Source: Takakia lepidozioides (lineage: Eukaryota > Streptophyta > Takakiopsida > Takakiales > Takakiaceae). Taken from it: a DNA stretch of 64,000 nucleotides. Shown here in pieces: positions 54,497-64,000 of the stretch. A model generated the notes under the pieces. The model was not told the DNA's origin. It was given only the letters and a program-made list of their open reading frames with translations, and searched no databases. A program made the translations under genes and the position numbers. Each line of letters begins with the position of its first letter. Position 1 is the stretch's first letter. The stretch is taken from contig CM060732.1 of the NCBI GenBank assembly GCA_030704615.1, positions 25,356,001 through 25,420,000 of the forward strand, in the 5' to 3' direction.

Positions 54497-56486
54497 TACT
54501 ATTTCTTCAAGAGTGCCGCAGTGCGCTTGGCTCCGCCGTGGCCCGCAAGCGGACTATCATGGCATTCTCTCAAGAGACTATCTCTGATCCCTCCCTTCGA
54601 CACGTAGAGACGCTTTTGCTTGTACCGGAGAAGTCCATTTTGCAAGTAGAATTGCGATTTAACCCCCCTCTTCAAGTCTTGCATCACGGACTTTGCCAGC
54701 TCATCCTTCTGGCAAGCCTTCCGGATCTTCCTTTGGAGCGCCGTCTCGCCCCTGTACACCAACAAGAGCTGCTGCTTTCTACTTAAAGCATCGGCCACCA
54801 CATTGTCACGTCCCAGTTTGTACTGGATATCCACGTCAAACACCGCCAAAGTATCTTGCCACCTAAGTTGTTTTGGGGACAACTTGGGCAGCGTGGCAAA
54901 ATACTTCACCGTAACATTGTCCTTAAACACCTTCACTGGGTTGGAACCAACATAGTGGCGCCAAAGCTCAAGATAGTGCACCACCGCCTTCATCTCTTTC
55001 TCGTGCGTCGGCCACCGTCGCTCCACTTCGTTCAGTTTCTTACTTTCGTAAGCCACGGGACGTCCATCTTGCATCAGTACACCCCCAATCGCAAAGTCCG
55101 ACGCATCTGTATGGATCTCGAACGGCCGATCAAACTCCGGGATTTTCAAGACTGGAGCTTCCGCCATCCGCTGCTTCAATTCAGCAAAATCTTGGCCACA
55201 CAAGGTGTTCCATACCCAGACTTTGGATTTACACAGAAGGTCTGACAACGGCCCCGCGATCTTGGCGAAATTTCTCACATACTTCCGGTAATAGGAGGCG
55301 AGTCCTAGGAAGGATCGCACTCTCGGGACCGAAGTCGGAGGCTCCCAGTCCAAGATCGCCCTCACCTTTCTGTCATCCATTTTGATCCCATCCTGTGTAA
55401 TCACATGCCCCAGGAACTCCACTTTTGTGACCCCGAATTCGCACTTTGAAGCTTTGGCATACAGCTTCCCTTCCCGCAATTTCTGGAACACCCTTTTGAG
55501 CCCGCTTTTCCTTTTGAAGCACCGGGTGCCGCCTTGATTTGTGAAGGCCCTCCCTTCGATTTCCACGTACCATTGTCGCCGCGTGGCCTATCCCACTTCT
55601 TTTCCGGTCGGAAGGCGTCACCTTCCCGCCGGGTCTTCTTGTGGTTCAGCTCCGTACGGCCTTGTCTTTCACCCTTAGGGACATCCGAGAAACATTCAGC
55701 CCTCTCAATTGCCTCGTTCAAAGTCTTAGGTGGCTTCTCCTCCAACTTCCGCCTAGCCCATAGGGCTAGTCCCGCCACAAAGTTGAAGACCATTTCTGGT
55801 TCTGCCATGTCCGCGACTTCGAGCAACAACACATTGAAAGCCTGGACATATCCCCGAATGTCATCTGTTTGCTTCAAATTCCTCATCTTGTCCCGGGCAA
55901 GCCAGGACGCGTTGAGGGGCACAAACTGTCTTTTCATCAATTCCTTGAACCCACTCCAATTCAAGGTTTCCGGGCTTGGACCTCGGTCGTGAAGGCGTTT
56001 CTGCCACCATTGTTGAGCATAGCCCCTCAAATAGGTGGGAGCCACTTCCACCCGGTCCTCGTCACTCAACTTGGCCGCCCGGAAGTACTACTCTAGCTCC
56101 AAGAGCCAGGTGTTGAGTGCCTTCCGATTTCGGACGCCCTCGAAGGTGTCGGGTTCCTTAGGCTTCACCTTAAATTTTGCCTTAGTGGAAGTGGCATTAG
56201 CCACTTTCAACACGTCTTTCAACGTCCAGCCAAATTGCGCCAACAACCCTTCCCAAAAGGCTGCTGGCATGGGAGGCATCTGTTGGTCGGTCGGAGTTCT
56301 CAGGGATTCCTTGGGCTCCGACTCCTCAGATTCCTCCTGCTCTTGAGCGGCCTCATTTTCGGAGACATGCATCGCTTCCTCAAACGGCCGCCTCGGTGAC
56401 ACGTCGCCCCCATCGGGCTCACCAGGATCATCATCTTTTGGGCCGTTCCGCTTTCGCTTTGGCTTGCCCGACCCCATGATGAGGCC
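54497..56486 (-). pseudogene. Element 3 gag fused to the end of RT by a large deletion
   Basis: Gag starts at about 56486-56477 (MGSGKPKRKRNG). TAG at 56088-56090 replaces His of LELEHYF. The gag frame goes on to NGTWKSKGGPSQIKAAPGAS at about 55520, then jumps directly to RT thumb sequence [19 protein letters not shown]. By comparison with element 1 about 1.35 kb (zinc knuckle, protease, RT fingers and YIDD palm) is missing. RNase H (FEIHTDASDFAIGG) and the H2C2 start are present and in frame. Non-autonomous. Confidence 0.88.
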
Positions 56487-56518
56487 AATCCCAAGGACGA
56501 TCACGTACTGAACTCTAA

Positions 56519-56530
56519 GCTCTGATACCA
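56519..56530 (-). promoter_or_regulatory. Primer-binding site of element 3
   Basis: GCTCTGATACCA on the plus strand is the reverse complement of TGGTATCAGAGC, one base from the 5' LTR at 56532. Confidence 0.9.
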
Positions 56531-56531
56531 G

Positions 56532-57255
56532 TGTCACGCACCTTACATTGGTAAGCTCCCCTTCAAGTCATAGTTGCTAGTTTGATGCGCGCGCCTAACT
56601 CCCAACCTGGCCGCCGGACTAACTTGGAGCTTCGGCTGCTCACCGGGGCATAACGGTCCCCCTTTGAACTCCCAAAGAACCCTCCACCGATTTGGAACCA
56701 GCGGGAATTCCCTTTGGTAGTTGGCAGTCCGGAACAGCTCCCACTCTTTGGTCACTTTCCAGCTCGCTCGCTTACTCACTAGTTTTTGGTCACCAACGGG
56801 CTTGCACCGTTCTCGGGGTTACTACTCCCTATATATACTTCTGTAGCTGTCCGCGGGGGTTTCACAACCAGCCATGCCATTTTATGGCGAACCACCACGA
56901 AAACCCTCGACTCCCGGTGATGAGTCGCGGTGAGTCTTGGCCCACTCACCACGGCCCCTATGGACCGTGATGAGTCCCAAGACTCCCCACGACTCCCACC
57001 ACGAGGTCTCCGCCCCCATGGTGAGTCCTATGCCACCCCCACTAAGTCCCGCTAAGCTACCACCACCCCTTGTGGAGCCACCCCCACCGCAACCCGGTGT
57101 GCGGGGCTCCACCTAGTGAGCGCCTCCGCCTCCTTGAGTGCCTTGGGCACTCAAGGGTGCTTCAGCCCCCCATACCTATCGCTGCCGCTGCCCCCACCAC
57201 AGGGCAGCCCCTCATGTGTCCCGACCCCCTGCCCCCAAGGCAAAGGGCCGCGACA
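56532..57255 (-). repeat. 5' LTR of element 3
   Basis: 724 bp, in plus sense TGTCACGCACCTTACATTGG to GGGCCGCGACA; compared with the other LTR it shows about 20 differences by eye. Confidence 0.93.
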
Positions 57256-57858
57256 GCGCACCTGGCGCGTGCGCGTACTATAACTGCGCTACCGAGGGGG
57301 TTGCGTTGTAGTGCGGGCTAACGCAGAAGCTACGTGCTTCCGTTCACGTACTATAATCGTGTAGCCTTGGGACGAAGTCGTAGTGCGGCTTCGGCGTGTT
57401 CCCGTACCTCAGGCCAGCATTCCAAGGTGGACCCAATTGTAGTGATTGGGGCGCACGGTTGGTTCCTGGTTGGTTCAAGGTTATCTCCCTAGTCAAAAAG
57501 GGTTCAAGACGAACCCTTGCTCAAGATGAGTCCAAGAAGCGACATCACGAGCGGTCGCAAATAAATGTTGTTGCAGTAAGGCGATTCGATCCTTGGGGAG
57601 GATCGTTCCTTCGTCCTGAAGTGGGTCAAGAAGAGTGCACTGGGAGGAGCTTGAGAGGCCCCACCCTTGGCTGGGACTTGGAGGAAGTCGGCCGAACTAG
57701 CTAGTGGAGAGTAGAGTCAAATGGGGGTTTGGTTCTTAGCCATGGGACGCCATGGTGCAGAAACAAACTCCTTGATGTGGGACGCCACAACTTGGATGTT
57801 CGTTTCTACAGAATAGACAAGTCGATGAGGACATCGACTCCCTGTTGGTAGGGGTGTG

Positions 57859-58261
57859 TGTTGCGGCCCTTCGCCTTGAGGGTAGGGGGTCGGGACACGA
57901 GAGGGGCTGCCCCTGTGGTGGGGGCAGTGGCGACAATAGATGTGAGGGCTAAAGCACCCTTGAGTGTCCAAGGCGCTCAAGGAGGCGGAGGCGCTCACTA
58001 GGTGGAGCCCCGCACACCGGGTTGCGGTGGGGGGTGGTTCCACGAGGGGTGGTGGTAGCTTAGTGGGACTTAGTGGGGGTGGCATAGGTCTCACCATGGG
58101 GGCGGAGACCTTGTGGTGGGAGTCGTGGGGAGTCTTGGGACTCATCACGGTCCAATGGGACCGTGGTGAGTGGGCCAAGACTCACCGCGACTCATCACCG
58201 GGAATCGAGGGTTTTCGTGGCGGTTCGCCATAAAATGGCATGGTTGTTTGTGAAACCCCCG
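57859..58261 (+). repeat. 3' LTR of element 2, first 403 bp only
   Basis: Starts TGTTGCGGCCC and follows the LTR until GTGAAACCCCCG, then changes abruptly to AT-rich unrelated DNA (CACGATATCATGAATTGC). The missing end is not seen nearby. Confidence 0.88.
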
Positions 58262-58985
58262 CACGATATCATGAATTGCTTTGAATAGAATCAATAATGT
58301 TTGAGAAACATTTTCCATGCTCGATTCCTACCTTCAATATCTACTTATATCAACCGTCAAATTGTCAATCAAATAAAATGTCCAAGAGATATGGACTTTT
58401 GAACACGACAACTGTGGACTGTTACCGCTGCAAATGGAAATACATGGTCTCAAAATAAGCCATTGTACCTTGGTGTATTGCTTTGAAATTTTGAGGTAAG
58501 GGGGCCAATTTAGAGAACACTGTAGATTTCAATTTAAAATGACAATATCAGCTGTCATTTACTACCTATGGACTAATATGAGTTTTATATATAGGTGGAT
58601 TTGTTTGAATTTAGTACATCTTGTGTTTTTGGGCTTTTGAAGTGTCATATTTTACTGCAAATGATACAAAAATACAATCTACAATGACTTGGTTGTATAT
58701 GAACAAATCGACATAATTTTAATTTTTGATACAATCTACAATGGCTTGGTTGTATATGAACAAATCGACGTAATTTTAATTTTTGATATCAAATCTTATT
58801 CAAATTAAAGACTAAAATTTATAGTGAATTTATCTTTGATGTTTGGGGTAAGACCTTTTACTAAAAATGTTTAAATATACCATTGTCTATCATCCTTTGA
58901 AATTATTTGGGGAAATATTGTCAATTTTAAATTGGGTCATGGACTTCCATGGAAGGCACCATATGCTGTTTTTGGTCCACCTTAT
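58262..58985. other. AT-rich DNA without a recognised feature
   Basis: A 54-bp near-exact direct repeat (ATACAATCTACAATGRCTTGG + TTGTATATGAACAAATCGAC) occurs at about 58672 and 58729. Nothing else seen. Confidence 0.5.
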
Positions 58986-58989
58986 CCTA

Positions 58990-59414
58990 CAACTATCCAA
59001 CGGGCTTGCACTGTTCTCGGGCTACTACTCCATTTAAAGTATGTATACAGCTATAGGTGCACGGGGCACCACCAAAACCCTCAACTCTCTGAGACGAGTC
59101 GCGGTGGGCATCGACCCACTCTTTGTTTCCAGTGGCCCACGGTTAGTCTTGAGAGTTCCCCACGACTCCCACCCGTTATGCTAAGCCTCCTTATAAGTTC
59201 CCCCCACCTGCTCTATCGCTTCATTACTTCGTGACCAGCCCACTCCGCGTCCTATAGCCCACCAGTTGGTCGCCCCGCCCAGTGGTTACCTCCGCCCCCC
59301 TTCAGCCACTCAAGGGTCGTTTCAGCCCCAGGTTTCACTATTAGCACCTCCCCCACCACAGGGGCAACCCCTCTTGTGTCCGACCCCCTGCCTGAAAGGC
59401 AAAGGTCTACGACA
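58990..59414 (-). repeat. Old, diverged gypsy LTR relic, reversed
   Basis: CAACGGGCTTGCACTGTTCTCGG, CTACTCC, GAGACGAGTCGCGGTGGGC, CCCCACGACTCCCACC and the end ACCACAGGGGCAACCCCTCTTGTGTCC...AAAGGTCTACGACA follow the LTR in reverse. Much more diverged than the LTRs of elements 1-3. Confidence 0.8.
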
Positions 59415-62190
59415 TAAAATGGCAAGGCCATGAGGCAACTCCATTTCAAGAGTTGAAATGTTCTTTTCCAACCTTATATTCAGAATTAAAATGATTTGTT
59501 ATTTTTATGAATCCAACATCGTCATGGCCTTAAAGACAAAAATCATAAATGACCTAATTAGCCTAATTTGAATATGCTCCATCTCTTCACGCATCGCTAT
59601 CGAAGCGTCCACATTATAGTCCTTTCAAATAAGTTTTGTCTCAAGAGCCTTCATATTCATCATCATCTTCTTCGTTTATAATCATTTACAACAATCAACT
59701 TCTTGTTTGACCTCATTATAATCTTTTTTTAAAGGGGAGGTAGGCAACTATAAGCTGCTCTCCATCATTGTCTAGCCTTTCTTATCCTTGTGTTGGATAG
59801 ACATTTGTCTTTCCTTCCATTTTCCATTGTCACTTTTCATTCTATTCTTTTCAAACTCAATACCATCATGCTTGAAAGACACATTGGAATATTTGACTTA
59901 TCACAGTAACACGTTTAACCCTTAAGTTCCCAAGTGACTTGAATCGGGTCACTTTGAATTTGCAGTTCGACCTAATTTTTGCAGATCTAATCTGATGGGG
60001 CCCACTCCTGAAGCTTTAATGACAAGGGATTTGTCTCGAGTATGATGCAAAAAACAAAATAAAAAAAAAACAAAACCTGCGACTTACAAAAAATATCTTA
60101 GATCTTTAATTTACGTTTTGGGGCCTGAAAAAGGCTATTGACCGCTGACGTGGCAGGTATACAAGCTCTAAACAGATTGCACTCCAAAGGCCATTTTTGG
60201 CAGAAAATTAGCAATTTTGGACAAAACACTTCACCTTGTGGTGTGTGAGCATTACATACACACATCCACCGTTAGCTTTTAAAAAATTTGTAGAAAAAAA
60301 AGTACTTCATTTGGAGGCACATTTTCTGTTGTCAATTTTGAGATTTCAACCCCCATGTAATTGCATGAATAGCAAGCATAGGTGAAAAAATCATTTGGAC
60401 CTGCAATTTAGTGGGGTCATGGCCACTCCACTATTGATTTGGAAATGGTGGGTCTTGGGGCAAGCTAAATTGGAGAAAGCTAGGTTTTGATTTGGTCAAA
60501 CCTATTTCTTTCTCACTTTTTCTTTGGGACCTGATATTTGAGGTCCGGGCCAACGCTATAATCTCCCAATTTCCACGGTGGACTTGGCTCATTTTTTGGT
60601 ATGTCATGCATAAATGAGCTAGCCCCATTGCTATAAGGCTGGAATCTGTGGATGATTTTTGGTAGGTTTCTAGGGGCAATTTACTGCAGCTGGGTACCCA
60701 GAATTGGTAAAAAGTCAAAAAAGGGCTTGGGAACTTAAGGGTTAAGGCCTCATCTTCCTTGATGGTGGGGGCTTTGGATTAAATTTGTTGCAGAACTCTC
60801 TCTTTGAGGTTCCAACTCTCAGACATTGAACATCTATATCATCTAGCTCCACTTCTGCATGCAACTGGAGCATTCAACAAATCATCATTATTCCATGGAC
60901 ACCTTTCTATTCTCACAAATTCAAAGCGTAGTAGTAGGAGCAGCAAAAACTGGAGTAGAAGAATTGGAGACAAACCTTCCATCGACCCACCTTCAAGATT
61001 CACTCTCACCGACAATGATTTTTTTAGCGTTATTCATTGTTTTTATACTTGATTTAAGGTCCAAGAGTTGGTGTTCTGAACCACATGGATTCTTTTCTTG
61101 GTCCGTAGATCCTACCATATTTATCGACATAATCGCTACATCATTTTTAAGTTTCTTGGTTTTGGTACGTACTAGTGTATTAAAGCCAATATGACCAAGA
61201 AAAAATGCTAGCCTTGACCAATAAAATAATTGCATTTTGAGTTGGTCTTGGTTTTGGTTAGTAGTCTCAAGTGGCACTTGAAGCGAGTTCGTTCCTAGCT
61301 CTCTATCTCGATTGCTGAATAGTGATTGTAAACAGTTTGAAGTTTTGCAGCCTCGTCTAAAAGCAGAAAAAACTCAAGAAATTTCAAAATTAAGCTTCAA
61401 AACAAACTTCACAATGTAGAATAAAAGCTCAACGAAATCCAAATGTTTTACAACTCCCACAATGACAAAAATCACTCAATTTTTAAATATCAACTTCTGA
61501 AACATCTGTTTGACTAGTTTCTAGGGTTGATTTCTAGATTCACAAACATGAGGCCTGTAACATAAAAAATGAAATGAGATGAAATGGTATTTCCACAACA
61601 ACAAAACACCTATTCATTTAACAATCCTATGAACAATTTAATGTTGAAAGAAAAAGAATATGCTTGTTTACAAGTTTATTAACATGAATATGTCGTACTT
61701 TTTGTCGATTGGAACAAGTCGATTATCCTCCAGATGAATCGACAAACTCGAACTAATGTTGAATCAACATTGTAGTGCAATGCATATGAAAACGACACTT
61801 TGACCCTAGGATGGGCAGTGCATATTGACAACTCATCCATTATTTGGAAGTACTCGGTTTTGAAGTAATTGCCATGGAAAAATAATTTGTAACAAATGTT
61901 TGGGTCCATGTGAAAAATGTTCAATCATTAAGCATTCAACTTTTTTATGTCTCATGATGCTTATAGGAATTTATGTTTTGCTCCGAGACCCCCTCCAACT
62001 AAAGACTATATGTAGCACTTCTACTCGTCCTCCAACCCCCCACATTCTTGTCATGCGCACATGGAATTCAGTATTGGATAAATCTCTGTGAAAATGTGAA
62101 AATTCTTTGGATAAGTCTCTTCCTTGGATTAAGGGTCAGAGAAGTGTGACATAAGGAGTTTCCCATAAATGAATAGAGAGAGAAAGTAGA
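59415..62190. other. AT-rich intergenic DNA, no recognised gene
   Basis: Several ORFs of 80-110 aa (60431-60718 -, 60859-61194 +, 60993-61277 -) have no family resemblance. I see nothing else. Confidence 0.5.
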
Positions 62191-62194
62191 CTTA

Positions 62195-62215
62195 AGGTCC
62201 GTGCACACCTAGTAG
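62195..62215 (+). mobile_element. Candidate terminal repeat of a PIF/Harbinger element
   Basis: AGGTCCGTGCACACCT follows a TTA trinucleotide (62192-62194), the usual PIF/Harbinger target. It lies about 300 bp before the transposase. The opposite end (AGGTGTGCACGGACC) is not in the window, so this is provisional. Confidence 0.55.
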
Positions 62216-62505
62216 TATTACGCTCGCCGGTGGTAAGTCCCTTAACACTAGCGGAATTAATTTTAGGCTTTTGGGATTTCTTACCCCCAAATTAATACCG
62301 GCGTGACTTGTCACTTTCCACTTGTGTTCACACCTAGGGGTACTTACCACTGACAAACTATTTACCACCACCTTACCACTTTTCAATTATCGCCCGTCTA
62401 TACCTGTAGACTCTAGAGATAGGTACCATCGAGAGACACAATCGTCTCTCTCATTCACCGCTCTTCGCTCTTCGAAGTGAATTCTTTGCTCTTCAATTTT
62501 TCAGC

Positions 62506-63845
62506 ATGGATTTTTCGCTTGAGGAGTTCATCATGTACACGACATTCGTTGTACTTTTGTCAAAAATGTACGTTCAATCTCTAGAGGCTACGCACATATT
62601 TCCTCCTTTCACTCTTCCAGATTTCAATGCAGACCTATGCTTGCAAACATGCAAGTTGTTCTTGCAACCTTTGTCATTAGAAATCGGAGTATGTCATGCA
62701 ATCTTGCCACAATATTGGGGACAGAGTTTGGAGACTGGGTAAACTGTAAAACCCCGTAGCACAACATAGTTCAACCATTTTCTTGTCACCGAATATGACA
62801 GTGAACGTTGGATACAAAACTTTCATATGACAAAAGATACGGTGTTCTACATTTGTAACAATATAAAATGTCATGTTCAAAAAGAAGACACTAGATATCG
62901 CTTGACCATTCCAGTAGAAGTTCGGGTGTGCTGCACAATGTACAAACTCACTCAAGGAAAAAACCTCTTGACTTGTAGCGAGTTCTTCACGATTAACAAA
63001 TCCACAATATCGTTGGTTATCAGAGAGGTTGTTCGGGCCATTAATATGGTATTCGACAATTTGATATCGTGGCCAACATGAAATAAAATGGTCACTGTTA
63101 TGGAGGACTTCCAGAATGGTGTGGCCTTCCAAGCATACACGTGTCATAGATGGCATGCATATAGCCATCGCAAAATCACCAGGTCCGAGAGCAAAAGACT
63201 ACTATTACTTCAAGTCCTTAGGTTACTCAATGGTTGCCCATGCCATAGTGTATAGCCATTTTGTTTTTTTAAACTTGTACGTGGGTATGTCTGGGAGTGT
63301 AAACTGCTGAGTCCTTCGCTTCTCAGGTTTGTACCGCAAATCAATGTATCATGGACTCTTTGACTGAGCCAGGGGTTGTCAAGAAGGATTTACCCCGTAC
63401 GTATTATGTGACAAGGGGTATCCTTGTATTTCTTGGATCATGACACCGTTTAGGGATGGACAACATACAATGCTCAAATTGCTCTATAATCGAAAGCACA
63501 AGCGAGGAAGGTCGGCTGTAGAAATAATTTTGGGATCATGAAAAAAACTTTCAGGGAAATGCTCCACAAGGTTGAACTACATATCGCCATCGAGCCAGAC
63601 GTGTTCACAACTTGCTGTCTTTTACACCATCTGATTTGTAGTAGAAATTACGCAGATGTCGAAAGAGTCATGGAAATAATTCAACGAAAAAATCTTGAAT
63701 TGCCGTAGACGACATGAGCAAAATGAGATCTGGACAGAGCAAGTACAAGACGCAAATGAGCAGCCGCAAAATCAAGCTGAAATTCAAGGACGAGAAACAT
63801 TGGGTCAAAATCTACGCAATGAATTGGCGCACTATCTGGGACGTT
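62506..63845 (+). pseudogene. PIF/Harbinger transposase gene (DDE_Tnp_4 type), frames broken
   Basis: Plus-strand blocks in order: MDFSLEEFIMYTTFVVLLS (62506), an HFHMTKDTVFYICNNIK-like block (62820), RYRLTIPVEVRVCCTMYKL, FFTINKSTISLVIREVVRAI (helix-turn-helix-like), ISWPTG; catalytic VIDGMHIAIAKSPGP with AKDYYYFKSLGYSMV and NLYVGMSGSVN (63145-63300); the last acidic region YNRKHKRGRSAVEIILGIM (63490) and TTCCLLHHLI; and a C-terminus NEQPQNQAEIQG, LRNELAHYLG (63760-63840). Frame changes near 62745, 63080, 63310 and 63705 mean either unrecognised short introns or pseudogene decay. The partner Myb-like gene is not in the window. Confidence 0.85.
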
Positions 63846-64000
63846 AAAGAATGTAGTAATTGTTACAGTATGATTCCGTCTATTGTTCGATCTACATGCT
63901 CTTTGCAATTATATCAAACTCCAGATTTGTCTATTCAAATCATATAGTTGCAGAGGCTACTTTTGTCAACATTCATTCATCATTGCTATTACGATCGTTG
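63846..64000. other. Window end, no recognised feature
   Basis: Presumably the 3' side of the Harbinger element. Confidence 0.3.

Larger units (their letters stand above)
51650..57260 (-). mobile_element. Gypsy element 3, complete ends, internally deleted, nested in element 2
   Basis: Element 51655-57255 with target duplication GCGCA at 51650-51654 and 57256-57260. LTRs are 51655-52380 (3' LTR in element sense) and 56532-57255 (5' LTR), about 725 bp, differing by only a few percent by eye. Total 5.6 kb against roughly 7 kb expected. The youngest datable insertion here: it cuts the 3' region of element 2, whose sequence resumes cleanly after it. Confidence 0.95.
49203..58261 (+). mobile_element. 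Truncated chromodomain gypsy element 2, interrupted by element 3
   Basis: Consists of an LTR start (49203-49340), joined with a CTC microhomology directly to the end of RT (a deletion of the rest of the LTR, gag, protease and most of RT), pol to 51335, 3' non-coding DNA to 51654, then element 3, and after it the rest of the 3' region (57256-57858) and a partial 3' LTR (57859-58261). Sequence is very close to element 1. Confidence 0.9.

Noticed and set aside
33474-59414. Head-to-head repeats as a CRISPR-like or satellite array
   Set aside because: The repeated segments are LTRs and pol of one gypsy family in different orientations, explained by nesting and inversion.
62677-63168. 163-aa minus-strand ORF
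   Set aside because: Antisense shadow of the Harbinger transposase helix-turn-helix and DDE start.

Overview
This window looks like nuclear DNA of a streptophyte, probably a seed-free land plant. The basis is a TONNEAU2/FASS-type PP2A B'' subunit with many short introns, an MKS1-like VQ-motif gene split by an intron, a plant-type U6 snRNA promoter, and plant-type transposons (chromodomain Ty3/gypsy, Ty1/copia, CACTA, PIF/Harbinger). I cannot name the species. Most of the longer open reading frames are pieces of transposons; the real host coding sequence lies mainly in the first 11 kb.

Region by region: 1-6.7 kb holds the TON2-like gene on the minus strand. Twelve coding exons join in frame for 446 codons and the 3' end lies outside the window. 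7-9 kb is a divergent intergenic stretch with small repeats and one possible first exon. 9.4-11.1 kb is the VQ gene (+). 12.8 kb has a U6 snRNA gene with Pol III promoter and T-run. 13.3-19 kb holds a decayed copia fragment, tRNA-like/tandem repeats, and a complete but internally deleted copia element (16060-18980) with LTRs, a 5-bp target duplication and a half-tRNA-type primer site. 5S rRNA-like sequences occur at 4.5 and 19.5 kb. 20.5-21.8 kb is tandem-repeat DNA. 23.6-29.2 kb contains intron-bearing, damaged fragments of two host genes (an Aquarius/EMB2765-like gene and a DUF707 gene split onto opposite strands) separated by a gypsy relic.

31-59 kb is a nest of transposons. A CACTA transposase gene (pieces on both strands, with a LINE fragment inside) was invaded by a chromodomain gypsy element (element 1, 33474-39910). 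The next ~9.3 kb (39911-49202) appears inverted: the two halves of element 1's 3' LTR lie at its two ends with a 3-bp overlap, and flipping it back puts the CACTA DUF4216 gene on the same strand as the TNP2 gene. Inside are tandem repeats, a Mutator-like MITE, an RNase H ORF of an unusual element, two foldback hairpins and a GCGACG-palindrome tract. Element 2 (49203-58261) is a truncated sister copy; its 3' region was invaded by element 3 (51655-57255, minus strand, 5-bp TSD GCGCA), a deletion derivative lacking the zinc finger, protease and RT core. 62.2-64 kb carries a PIF/Harbinger transposase gene running toward the window end.

All gypsy, copia and CACTA coding regions seen carry stops or frameshifts, so no intact autonomous element is visible. 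The inversions could be biological or, in a repeat-rich assembly, artefacts; PCR or long reads across the junctions would decide.
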